A stretch of 32,533 nucleotides of DNA from Clostridiales bacterium (GCA_012838915.1 DUOI01000029.1:1-32533), one strand, 5' to 3'; numbered from the stretch's first letter, positions 15,814 through 23,269 are shown. The notes: generated by a model not told the origin, from the sequence alone. Numbers and translations: made by a program.

Positions 15814-16611
15814 TCAGCCGAATGTAACAATTTTCACTGATCTGCTTGCACCGATCCTGTTGGCGCCTGCTTCAATCACTTTCACTGCAGCCTCATGGTT
15901 CCTGATACCGCCATCGGCTTTAATACCGATGTTGCTGCCTACTGCAGCTCTGATCATCTTAATGTCTTCCTGGGTTACTCCATCCGGTTTGGAACCGGCG
16001 GCAACCTTTAAAAAGGGGGCACCGGACATCTGTGCAATCAGGGCGATTTTTATTTGCTCTTCACGGGTTAACTGTCCCAGATCAACCACAACCTTGATTA
16101 GCGCCCTTTGGCCGGCTGCTTCCAGTACAGATTTAATTTCTCTGCTTATTGATTGAACATCGTCGGATTTGAGCATGCCTATATTGATGGGTAAGTCGAT
16201 TTCAACACCACCAAGATTAATTATTTCCAGGGTTTCTTCAACCTTCATCCTGGTGGTTGTATTACCGTAAGGAAATGAAACTGCGGACGAGGTTTTTACA
16301 CCTGTACCTTTAAGCAGCTCTGCTGCCATTTTAACAAAGCAAACCGGCACACTGACATTTACAAAACCATACCGTACAGCCTCGGCACAAAACTGCTCAA
16401 CCATTGCTGCGGTGGCATTGGGTATGATCATAGAATGCTCCAGGACCTTGGCTAGTTTTTTGTCATAACTGTTTGCGTCATGGGTTATATATCTGCCTGA
16501 TGAATTGAAGGTTCTATTTTTGGTTTTTATATAGTTGTCTATAACTTCCCTGACAATTGAATTGATTCGATTGATGTTCAAATCATCATTTATTCTCGAT
16601 GGTGCACCCAA
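15814..16611 (-). CDS. Divergent DeoC-family aldolase (paralogue)
   Basis: A DeoC-fold protein of 265 residues, counted from TTG 16611. This start is chosen because a purine-rich AGGGGGAGGGGAAGG lies just upstream; the ATG at 16641 would make that ribosome site coding and lies inside a promoter repeat. The catalytic Asp139 (VEIDL), Schiff-base Lys202 (FLKVAAG) and Lys231 (IKADGGIR) remain. However, the DHT-LKPD motif has become LEHSMIIPN, the VCVNP loop is VSVPV, KTCTG is KVAAG, and the phosphate-binding GTSSG is GASRS. A helical N-terminal extension (NRINSIVREVIDNYIKT) may be an encapsulation peptide. It probably has aldolase chemistry on a different substrate, or an accessory role. It has its own promoter. 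Confidence 0.82.
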   Translation of the reverse strand: MGAPSRINDDLNINRINSIVREVIDNYIKTKNRTFNSSGRYITHDANSYDKKLAKVLEHSMIIPNATAAMVEQFCAEAVRYGFVNVSVPVCFVKMAAELLKGTGVKTSSAVSFPYGNTTTRMKVEETLEIINLGGVEIDLPINIGMLKSDDVQSISREIKSVLEAAGQRALIKVVVDLGQLTREEQIKIALIAQMSGAPFLKVAAGSKPDGVTQEDIKMIRAAVGSNIGIKADGGIRNHEAAVKVIEAGANRIGASRSVKIVTFG

Positions 16612-16638
16612 TATCCTTCCCCTCCCCCTAATTGCAAA

Positions 16639-16684
16639 CATTTTCTATAACTTTTGTTAGCATGATTATTACATATTCTATAAC
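16639..16684 (-). promoter_or_regulatory. Direct-repeat candidate operator at the aldolase promoter
   Basis: Two near-identical 13-mers (GTTATAGAATATG at 16672-16684 and GTTATAGAAAATG at 16639-16651, 12 of 13 matches) lie in the same orientation 33 bp apart, about three helical turns. The first fills the promoter spacer and the second covers the expected transcription start. AraC-family regulators such as YesN-type proteins commonly bind direct repeats on one DNA face. A third partial copy (AAGTTATAGA) occurs at 16539-16548 inside the gene. Confidence 0.4.
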
Positions 16685-16693
16685 AAATGTCAA
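16666..16693 (-). promoter_or_regulatory. Internal sigma-A promoter upstream of the divergent aldolase gene
   Basis: On the minus strand, a perfect TTGACA at 16688-16693 is followed after 16 bp by TAATAA at 16666-16671 (or AATAAT at 17 bp). It sits in the 112-bp gap after the second permease gene. Transcription from here would express the enzymes and shell without the importer. The predicted start near 16657 lies very close to ATG 16641, which further favours translation from TTG 16611. Confidence 0.65.
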
Positions 16694-16754
16694 CAATAAT
16701 TTTTGAAAACTAAGAAAATTTAAACAGGCATATTGAGCAGATAAATTACAAGAG

Positions 16755-17762
16755 CTAATCCACTATTCTCTCCTTAACCGCTATGTCAACAAGCAGCGCA
16801 AAAATCAAAACCGCCCCCCTGATGGAATACTGCCAATAGGGAGGAACACCGGCTACCTGCATTCCTGCCGTTAACGACATCAGCACCAATACACCTATCA
16901 TTGTTCTCCAAACTGATCCCTCACCGCCAAAGAAATGGGTTCCGCCCAGTACAACCACAATCATTGCATCCATTTCCATACCCTGACCGGTTCCGGGATC
17001 GCCAAGATGAAGATAACTTGTTCTGGCTATGCCGGCCAAGGCACTGCAGAATCCGACAATTACATACATAAGCCATACGTTTTTAATCACATTGATTCCT
17101 GACAGCTCAGCAGCTGTTCTATTGCCGCCTATAGCTGCAGCATATTTCCCCAATACGGTTTTCTTCTGAATAATTACAAGAACAGCCACGACTATGACAG
17201 CAATATAAAAGGCTAAGGGTAATCCAAATAAAACAGAAGTTCTCATAAATCCTTCCATGCCTCTTGGAAGCTGCTTGATCAATCCCACCCCCCTGGGCGT
17301 CAGCAGCTTCCCGACTCCGATACTGAGGGTCATGGTAGCCAGGGTTGCTATCAATGGTACTATATTCAGTTTCATTACCAAATATCCATTGATAAAACCT
17401 ACCAAGGTGCCCAGCAGCACTGTCAGCAGGGCAGCTGCAAAGTAGCTCATACCGGATTTTACAGCCAAACTGTATACTACAGAGCATAAGCCGAGAATGC
17501 CTCCCACTGACAGGTCGATATGCCCTGATATCATCACCAGTGTGACCGCACCTCCAATAAGAAATAAAGGTACTGATTGACGCAATATATTTACAATATT
17601 CGGTGCGCCTATGAATTTGGTTGACATGGAGGTAAATATAACAAATATCAGTATCAATACACTGAAAACATAAACATTTTTAATTGTAGTTTTCATGGAA
17701 AACCTTCCAATTATACGGCCCACATCCCATTCCTCCTTATTACTGTATGTGTGGTTATTCAC
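16755..17762 (-). CDS. Sugar ABC transporter permease 2 (RbsC family)
   Basis: A 335-residue polytopic membrane protein of the ribose/xylose/AI-2 permease family, with about 8-10 hydrophobic segments starting near residue 30. It has the conserved cytoplasmic loop AAAIGGNRTAAELSGINV and the VVLGGTHFFGGEGSV stretch typical of RbsC-like proteins, close to the usual 320-340 residues. It pairs with the product of the gene at 17774-18805 (9-bp gap) to form a heterodimeric channel driven by the double ATPase, as in LsrC/LsrD-type importers. It is the last transporter gene before the internal promoter of the catabolic genes. Confidence 0.92.
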   Translation of the reverse strand: MNNHTYSNKEEWDVGRIIGRFSMKTTIKNVYVFSVLILIFVIFTSMSTKFIGAPNIVNILRQSVPLFLIGGAVTLVMISGHIDLSVGGILGLCSVVYSLAVKSGMSYFAAALLTVLLGTLVGFINGYLVMKLNIVPLIATLATMTLSIGVGKLLTPRGVGLIKQLPRGMEGFMRTSVLFGLPLAFYIAVIVVAVLVIIQKKTVLGKYAAAIGGNRTAAELSGINVIKNVWLMYVIVGFCSALAGIARTSYLHLGDPGTGQGMEMDAMIVVVLGGTHFFGGEGSVWRTMIGVLVLMSLTAGMQVAGVPPYWQYSIRGAVLIFALLVDIAVKERIVD

Positions 17763-17773
17763 TTATCCTGTAT

Positions 17774-18805
17774 TCAGCCGCTTCTCCTGTTAATGGCATA
17801 CCTTTGTGCCAATATGGCAATAATTATAACCACGCCGCTCACTACCAATTGCAAATCAGGTTGAAAGCCCAGCATATTTACGGAGGTTTTGAGTATACCC
17901 AGTATGAAAGCACCAACCACCACACAGGTTACCGATCCAAAACCGCCGAATATACTGGTACCTCCCAATACCGTTACAACCAGCGCATCAAATTCATATC
18001 CCGTTCCGAAAGCGGCATTGCCTGCATTAAACTTGGATGCCATTATTATTCCGGTTATGGCTGCCAAAATAGAGCTGGCTATATAGAGCAGTGAAACCTC
18101 CCTGGAAACCTTTATTCCTGACAGCCTGGCAGCTTCACTGTTGGCCCCTATCAAAAAAATCCGCCTGCCGAAAACGGTTTTTCTTTCAATTATCAGAGCG
18201 ACTATCACCAGTATCACCATTATTAACACTGCAACATTTATGGTTGCAAAAAAGGTGTGCTGACCGATTTGTTTGAATTCCGGAGGAAGGCCTGCGTTTC
18301 GCTGGGCACCTCTTGCAACAATCAGTGCCACACCTCGTGCCAGTGCCATGGTTGCCAATGTGGCAATAACAGATGCAATATTCATTTTTACCACCAGGAA
18401 GGCATTAATTAAGCCGATTATGGAGCATATCAAAACGGTTAATGCTGCAGCCACGCCGTAGCTCATACCCAGCCCGCTGGACAAGCCCTCTATGCCCCTG
18501 TTCTCCTGGGAAAAGTATGCGCACAATACGGCTGCCATGGCTATTATGCCGCCTACAGACATGTCAAAGTATCCTGAAATCAGCAGATATGCTATGCCGA
18601 TTCCTATAATAATTATTTCCGCCTGCTGTGCTATTAGATTTGATACTGTATTGATATTGAAAAAATTGGGTACAATCAGCGAAGCCACAATGAACAAGGC
18701 AACCAATACGCCTATCATTACAATATTTATAAATGTTAAATTGCTGATTCTGCCTTCTCCCAGGCTGCCTGTTTTCAGCTCCTCTTTCCTTGTTTTCTCT
18801 ATCAT
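17774..18805 (-). CDS. Sugar ABC transporter permease 1 (RbsC family)
   Basis: A 343-residue inner-membrane permease with a hydrophilic N-terminus of about 25 residues and then 8-10 membrane segments. Family signatures include DMSVGGIIAM, MNIASVIATLATMALARG, FLIGANSEAARLSGIKV (the ATPase-coupling loop) and VTVLGGTSIFGGFGSV. It follows the ATPase gene with only 2 bp between them. It is clearly distinct from permease 2, so the channel is probably a heterodimer. Substrate range for this family covers pentoses, hexoses, AI-2 and polyols; sequence alone does not narrow it. Confidence 0.92.
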   Translation of the reverse strand: MIEKTRKEELKTGSLGEGRISNLTFINIVMIGVLVALFIVASLIVPNFFNINTVSNLIAQQAEIIIIGIGIAYLLISGYFDMSVGGIIAMAAVLCAYFSQENRGIEGLSSGLGMSYGVAAALTVLICSIIGLINAFLVVKMNIASVIATLATMALARGVALIVARGAQRNAGLPPEFKQIGQHTFFATINVAVLIMVILVIVALIIERKTVFGRRIFLIGANSEAARLSGIKVSREVSLLYIASSILAAITGIIMASKFNAGNAAFGTGYEFDALVVTVLGGTSIFGGFGSVTCVVVGAFILGILKTSVNMLGFQPDLQLVVSGVVIIIAILAQRYAINRRSG

Positions 18806-18807
18806 TG

Positions 18808-20292
18808 TTATTCACCCCCCGTGACAATATGTATGATCTTTCGGCTGTCGATATCCGGCCCATTAATCAGCTCAGCCTTGATTTCACCATCAAAGAGCAA
18901 AAATATCCTGTCGCAGAGGTTCAATATTTCAGGCAATTCTGATGACAGAAACATGATTGACTTCCCGCCCTCCGCCAATTGTCTTACAATGCTGTATATT
19001 TCGCTCTTTGCTCCCACGTCAATGCCCCGGGTGGGCTCATCCAATATTAACAGGTCACTGTCGGCAAACAGGCATTTTGCAAATACCAGCTTTTGCTGGT
19101 TGCCTCCGGACAGCTTGGCTGTTTCCTTTTCCGGTCCGCTGGTTACGATTTTCAGCTTATCTATATACTCAATTGCTACTTGCTTTTCTTTTGCAGCATC
19201 CACAAATCCGCCGTTTGAAATTTTCTTCATATTCATGACAGGTATATTGCTGCGAATGGTCAGAATTGTAAATATTCCCTGGGTCCGCCTCTCCTCGGGA
19301 ACCAATGCGATTCCTGCTTCTATCGCCTTAGCCGGTGTTGACCCCAGTTGCTTGCCTTTGAATATAACCTCTCCTGAATACCTGTCTGCCCCGAAGATTG
19401 CCCGGGCCAATTCAGTCTTGCCCGCACCGACCAAACCATAGAACCCTACAACTTCACCCTTTTTAATGTTGAATGCAATGTTTTTCAGCTTTTCATTTGA
19501 TAGATTTCTCACTTCCAGTAATATATCCTCTTCCTCTGCTTCCTTGGGAATGTATGACTCAACTATAGATTTGCCTATCATCATCCTGATAAGTTCCGAC
19601 CTGTCCTCCATCTCGGCTACGGGTTTTGTAGCAATATGCTTTCCATCACGCATTACGGTAACATAATCGCCAATTTCAAATATCTCATCCAGTCTGTGGG
19701 ATATATAGATAACAGTAACATTATTCCTTTTGAGTTCCCTTATTATCTTAAACAGCCTCTTGATCTCGCTTTCAGAAATGGATGCAGTAGGTTCATCCAT
19801 TATGATGATATTCGACTCTGAAGCTACAGCCTTGGCGATTTCAACAATCTGCTTCTTTGCAACACTCAGTCGTTTTACCTTCTGCTTCGGATCAATGCTG
19901 GGTTCAATCTCTTTTAATACCTCAACCATTTTCTTGATCTTAGTTGATTTTCTTAAAAATCCAAAGGTGGTGTCTTCCATGCCCAGGGTAAGATTTTCCT
20001 CCACAGTAAGCTGATCAACGACATTAAGTTCCTGAAACAGCGTGCTGATACCCTTCTTTCTGGCTTCTCCAGGATTGTTGCTCACGTATTCCTGACCGTT
20101 TAGCAATATGGTGCCGTCAGTCCGTTCAAGGGCTCCGGTCAGAATTTTAATAAGAGTGGACTTGCCTGCTCCATTTTCACCGACCAGGCAGTGAACCGTA
20201 TTCCTTTCTATATTAAAACTGACATCATTGACTGCCCTGACACCCGGGAAGTCTTTAACCAAACCTTTGATTTCCAATACATAATCCCTCAT
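18808..20292 (-). CDS. Sugar ABC transporter ATP-binding protein, two ABC domains (RbsA family)
   Basis: A 494-residue fused double ATPase that powers the importer from the cytoplasmic side. The first domain has Walker A GENGAGKST (about 38-46) and Walker B IIIMDEPTAS, with a degenerate LSVAKKQ signature usual in this family. The second domain has GLVGAGKTE, a full LSGGNQQ signature and LLILDEPTRG. Length matches RbsA/MglA/XylG proteins. It is encoded between the lipoprotein gene, from which it is separated by a strong stem-loop, and the two permease genes. That stem-loop probably lowers its expression relative to the binding protein. Confidence 0.95.
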   Translation of the reverse strand: MRDYVLEIKGLVKDFPGVRAVNDVSFNIERNTVHCLVGENGAGKSTLIKILTGALERTDGTILLNGQEYVSNNPGEARKKGISTLFQELNVVDQLTVEENLTLGMEDTTFGFLRKSTKIKKMVEVLKEIEPSIDPKQKVKRLSVAKKQIVEIAKAVASESNIIIMDEPTASISESEIKRLFKIIRELKRNNVTVIYISHRLDEIFEIGDYVTVMRDGKHIATKPVAEMEDRSELIRMMIGKSIVESYIPKEAEEEDILLEVRNLSNEKLKNIAFNIKKGEVVGFYGLVGAGKTELARAIFGADRYSGEVIFKGKQLGSTPAKAIEAGIALVPEERRTQGIFTILTIRSNIPVMNMKKISNGGFVDAAKEKQVAIEYIDKLKIVTSGPEKETAKLSGGNQQKLVFAKCLFADSDLLILDEPTRGIDVGAKSEIYSIVRQLAEGGKSIMFLSSELPEILNLCDRIFLLFDGEIKAELINGPDIDSRKIIHIVTGGE

Positions 20293-20330
20293 TGTATCAG
20301 TTCTCCCATCAACTCATTAATGCGGAAACA

Positions 20331-20404
20331 GGCAGCCTCAAAATATAGATGCAAAGCCTATATATAAATATAGATGCAAAGCCTATATATTATATTGAGA
20401 CTGC
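20331..20404 (-). repeat. Intercistronic stem-loop containing a 25-bp tandem duplication
   Basis: Between the binding-protein gene and the ATPase gene, GGCAGCCTCA (20331-20340) pairs with TGAGACTGCC (20395-20404) at 9 of 10 positions. Inside are two exact copies of a 25-bp unit at 20341-20365 and 20366-20390, each with its own ATATAG/CTATAT inverted repeat. The RNA should fold into a long compound hairpin. Such elements after binding-protein genes (as in malE-malF) stabilise the upstream mRNA or limit read-through, giving excess binding protein. The structure is visible; that role is inferred. Confidence 0.7.
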
Positions 20405-20451
20405 CTTCCCCTAAATTCCTATATCAATTTTCCCTTCAAACTATTCTGATA

Positions 20452-21603
20452 TTAGTCATATACCGGCACTGCCAGATTTTCACCAAATTGTTCATTAAAC
20501 CATTTAACAGCTTCTTCTACACTGCTTTGGGTCCAATACCCAATCAAGGTGTTGGTAATATATATGGTTTCAGCGTTCTCATCAAATTGTGGGATTTTGC
20601 CCAGATAAATATCCATAAGGGTATCGATTCTTACTTTGGCAGTCTCCATGGGGGGCAGGCCCATTGACATTTTAAGTGAGCTGTTAGGATTGAAAATTTC
20701 AATCAACTCAGTTTCCGGACAGTCAACACTTACAAGTATTTCTGTAATAGGTACTCCATTGTCCATAACACCACGGCCAAGCTGCTGCAATGCAGGCAGT
20801 ACACCTACTGTCAAGTCGGCTGCCTGGGAATATATGATATTGATATCAGGATGAGCCTGGATTAAATCCTGAGTTACAGCAAATGCTGCATCAGCACCGG
20901 CACTGGCATCCATGCATCCCAGATCTGTTGCATCAGGTGCTACACTCAATACTCCTTCTCTGAAAGGATCTGTACGCCCTACGGTAACGCCTTCATGATC
21001 GGGCCAGCCAATCTGGACAAATTTGATCGGCTTGTCGGGATGAGCTTCCAGCCATTTTTCAGCTGCTATTTTACCCATTTCAAAGGAAACGTCAGCTTCT
21101 CCCGGCATGGTATGAGGAATATGCATATCAGGAATTTCATCAAAGTAGGTGCTAATAACCATTCCGTTCTCAATAGCTTCCAGGGCTGCGGCTCTGATTG
21201 ACTCACCCTGCCAGATGTGAAGTGATACCATATCCATGCCCTGGGCTATTGCCTGGTCGAAGTTCTGTGCCATTACATTCTCATCTGACTGGCCGTCAAA
21301 TATCTGTACATCTGCTCCATATTCATCCTTGGCATACTTTTGCGCCCAGTTGGCATGGGATTGATGGAATGCATTGTTGAGAGTGGATACACCGTAACCA
21401 ATCTTCAGCCCCTCGGGAATCTCAGTGGGGAATTCCGGTTCAGGTTCAGGTTCCGGCTCCGGCTCCGGTTCTGGTTCGGGTGCAGGTGCGGGAGCCTCGG
21501 CGGTTGGATCAGGCGCTGCCGGTTGCTCTCCTTTACATGCAGCCATGGAAAATACACCCAGTACTAACAAAAGACATAACAGAATACAAGTTAGTTTTTT
21601 CAT
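20452..21603 (-). CDS. Sugar-binding lipoprotein of the ABC importer (RbsB family)
   Basis: A 383-residue extracellular solute-binding protein, first gene of the transport/BMC operon. It has a lipoprotein signal peptide (residues 1-22) with lipobox FSMAAC and Cys23 for membrane attachment. A Pro/Ala/Glu linker of about 35 residues with a long alternating Glu-Pro run (about 42-57) follows, then a periplasmic-binding fold from about residue 65 (LKIGYGVSTL). The family is RbsB/ChvE/LsrB-like, matching the RbsA and RbsC partners. The start is ATG 21603 with AAGGAGGT upstream; a longer frame upstream lacks a signal peptide. The ligand is unknown; it is the compound that feeds the compartment. Confidence 0.93.
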   Translation of the reverse strand: MKKLTCILLCLLLVLGVFSMAACKGEQPAAPDPTAEAPAPAPEPEPEPEPEPEPEPEFPTEIPEGLKIGYGVSTLNNAFHQSHANWAQKYAKDEYGADVQIFDGQSDENVMAQNFDQAIAQGMDMVSLHIWQGESIRAAALEAIENGMVISTYFDEIPDMHIPHTMPGEADVSFEMGKIAAEKWLEAHPDKPIKFVQIGWPDHEGVTVGRTDPFREGVLSVAPDATDLGCMDASAGADAAFAVTQDLIQAHPDINIIYSQAADLTVGVLPALQQLGRGVMDNGVPITEILVSVDCPETELIEIFNPNSSLKMSMGLPPMETAKVRIDTLMDIYLGKIPQFDENAETIYITNTLIGYWTQSSVEEAVKWFNEQFGENLAVPVYD

Positions 21604-21897
21604 GGGATACCTCCTTAATAAAATGAAATCTTCATATTGCACTATCATTATTGATAATGCCAATATGGTCCGGGCAAAAAGAGAACTACCCGTCCAAAAC
21701 AAATATACTATGCAGGTGCTAAATTTTGTCATGGAAAATTTTAATAAAGAAGGGAAGTTTTTAACTTGGTATAATAAAAGGAGGTATTTGAAATGTAAAA
21801 TCTTAAAATAGTGCTAGAATAATAAAAATGTGAAGATTAAATGCTTATTGGTGTTATTGTATGAAATGATGCTGCCCTGACAAAGGGTCAGGGCATT
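21604..21897 (-). promoter_or_regulatory. Promoter region of the transport/BMC operon
   Basis: This 294-bp gap must hold the main promoter. The best candidate on the minus strand is ATGACA (21727-21732, 5 of 6 to TTGACA) with TAGTAT (21705-21710) after 16 bp. An exact inverted repeat AAATTTT-7-AAAATTT (21721-21741) covers that -35, and a smaller one (TATCA-4-TGATA, 21643-21656) lies in the leader. The weak -10 fits an activator-dependent promoter. No riboswitch is recognised in the leader of about 95 nt. Confidence 0.4.
21873..21895 (-). terminator. Hairpin terminator after the TPM-domain gene
   Basis: TGCCCTGA and TCAGGGCA form an 8-bp perfect stem around a 7-nt loop, starting 3 bases beyond the stop codon of the TPM-domain gene. 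The following minus-strand sequence is only moderately T-rich, so termination may be partial. It separates the lemA/TPM pair from the BMC operon. Confidence 0.6.
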
Positions 21898-22713
21898 CTA
21901 CCAGCGCCTTGAACTGCCACCGCCGCCGCTGCTGCCACCGCCGCCCCGGCGCCCGCCGCCACCCCAGCCGCCGGAGCCTCCGCCTCCGTATCTGCCTCCC
22001 CGAAACAGCATGGCAAGAATAAAATTCAGGAACATGCCGCCGGTCAGCCTGTTATCCAGGATAAGCAGTATGACTAATACAATTATTCCAATAAAAATTA
22101 CAGGACCGGGAATTTGAATTTCTCCGGCGACCTGGCTTTCATCTTGCCGATTGCCGTTATAATCAACCAGGCCTTCATATTCAATTCCATATTCAGAATA
22201 CACTTCACTAACTATTGCATCAAAGCCATGGAGGATGCCCTGATTGTAATCGCCCTCCTGAAAATAGGGAATCATCCAATTGTCCTGAATTCTCCCTGTT
22301 TTACCATCAGGCAATATACCCTCCAGGCCATACCCTACTTCTATCCTGGATTGCCTTCCTCCCACATCAACAAGAATCAACACACCATTATCAGCCTTTG
22401 AAGAGCCTATGCCCCATTCCCGAAACAAACCGGTAGCATATTCCTCCAAAGGCCGATCGCCCAAATCAGGCAGGGTTACAACCACCACCTGTGCCCCTGT
22501 TCTGTCATCCAATTGACCGGCAGTACTTATAATCAGCTGCTCCGTTGAGGAATCCAGTACATTGGCAAAATCGTTGACGTAAAATGAAGAGGAATGGGAG
22601 GGATATTGCGCTCCATAAGCAACAGATGCCAATGATAACAGGAAAAGGCACAGCAGTAATACAATTGGGGTTTTTCTGTTGAAGACATTCTTATTAATCA
22701 CCAAAGAGGTCAC
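21898..22713 (-). CDS. TPM-domain membrane protein (YgcG family)
   Basis: A protein of about 271 residues with a signal peptide (hydrophobic run about 16-35), an extracytoplasmic TPM domain (about 44-185; FANVLDSSTEQLI, DDRTGAQVVVVTLPDLG, DNGVLILVDVGGRQSRIEVGYGLEG), a TM segment (about 202-222) and a C-terminal Gly/Arg/Ser-rich tail ending in RRW. The biochemical role of the family is uncertain; it nearly always accompanies lemA, as here. The start is uncertain: GTG 22713 overlaps lemA by 20 bp, and GTG 22701 is also possible; neither has a strong ribosome site. The gene is unrelated to the BMC function as far as can be seen. Confidence 0.88.
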   Translation of the reverse strand: MTSLVINKNVFNRKTPIVLLLCLFLLSLASVAYGAQYPSHSSSFYVNDFANVLDSSTEQLIISTAGQLDDRTGAQVVVVTLPDLGDRPLEEYATGLFREWGIGSSKADNGVLILVDVGGRQSRIEVGYGLEGILPDGKTGRIQDNWMIPYFQEGDYNQGILHGFDAIVSEVYSEYGIEYEGLVDYNGNRQDESQVAGEIQIPGPVIFIGIIVLVILLILDNRLTGGMFLNFILAMLFRGGRYGGGGSGGWGGGGRRGGGGSSGGGGSSRRW

Positions 22714-23269
22714 CTACATCCGGAGTTTCTCTGCTTGCTTCTGATGCCTCGAAATAATCGGCACTTTCAAAACCAAACATTCCGGCAATAATATTGGTCG
22801 GGAATCGCCGGATAGTTGTATTGAGGCTCCTGGCCGCCTCATTATAATCCCTCCTGGCGGTGGCTATACGATTTTCAGTGCCGGCCAGCTCATCCTGTAA
22901 ATTTATAAAGTTTTCATTTGCCTTTAGCTCGGGATAAGCTTCAGCTATGGCTAATAAACGAGACAGCGCACCCCTAAGCTCGGCGTCGGCTTCAGCAATT
23001 TCAGATACAGAACCGGCACCTGCCAATTTTGATCTGGCTTCCGCTACACTGGCAAAAACCTCTTTTTCATGTGCAGCATATTCCTTTACTGTTGCCACCA
23101 GGTTGGGTATCAAGTCATATCGTCTTTGCAGCTGAACATCGATGAGGCTCCAGGCCGATTCTACATTTTCGCTTCTCGCCACCAAATTATTGTAACTGCT
23201 AGTTATACTAATAACCAGGATTAGAATAACAGCACCTATAGCTAATAGTACCTTTAATCCACTTTTCAC
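22694..23269 (-). CDS. lemA: LemA family protein
   Basis: A 191-residue protein with an N-terminal membrane anchor (about 6-25) and a long helical-bundle body. Family signatures are YNNLVARSENVESAWSLIDVQLQRRYDLIPNLV, then ELAGTENRIATARRDYNEAARSLNTTIRRFPTNIIA and MFGF. The start is GTG 23269 with AGGAAG 6 bases upstream. It overlaps the TPM-domain gene, with which it forms the common lemA-ygcG pair, apparently expressed from an AT-rich region upstream containing a TATAAT-type -10. Its molecular function is not established; a role at the cell envelope is generally assumed. Confidence 0.93.
   Translation of the reverse strand: MKSGLKVLLAIGAVILILVISITSSYNNLVARSENVESAWSLIDVQLQRRYDLIPNLVATVKEYAAHEKEVFASVAEARSKLAGAGSVSEIAEADAELRGALSRLLAIAEAYPELKANENFINLQDELAGTENRIATARRDYNEAARSLNTTIRRFPTNIIAGMFGFESADYFEASEASRETPDVGDLFGD

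Noticed and set aside
16612-16641. ATG at 16641 as start of the divergent aldolase
   Set aside because: It would translate a long purine-rich ribosome site as coding sequence, lies inside a promoter direct repeat and is only about 16 nt from the predicted transcription start.
18821-19441. 206-codon plus-strand open frame
   Set aside because: It lies entirely opposite the double ATPase gene, has no ribosome site, and the opposite strand has clear ABC motifs; it is a shadow.
18808-20292. Inactive first ABC site because of the LSVAKKQ signature
   Set aside because: A degenerate signature in the first domain is usual for RbsA/MglA-type double ATPases and is not a sign of decay here.
4186-21603. 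An AI-2 (Lsr) uptake and processing operon
   Set aside because: The importer layout, FGGY kinase and DeoC-like aldolases recall LsrACDB, LsrK and LsrF, but the kinase looks closer to LyxK, no LsrG or LsrR is present, and the shell, PduL and aldehyde dehydrogenase genes point to a BMC.
21768-21798. Plus-strand TATAAT, GGAGG and ATG immediately followed by TAA
   Set aside because: An extended -10 and ribosome site precede a start codon followed directly by a stop. No -35 or longer frame exists, so it is most likely chance in an AT-rich promoter region.
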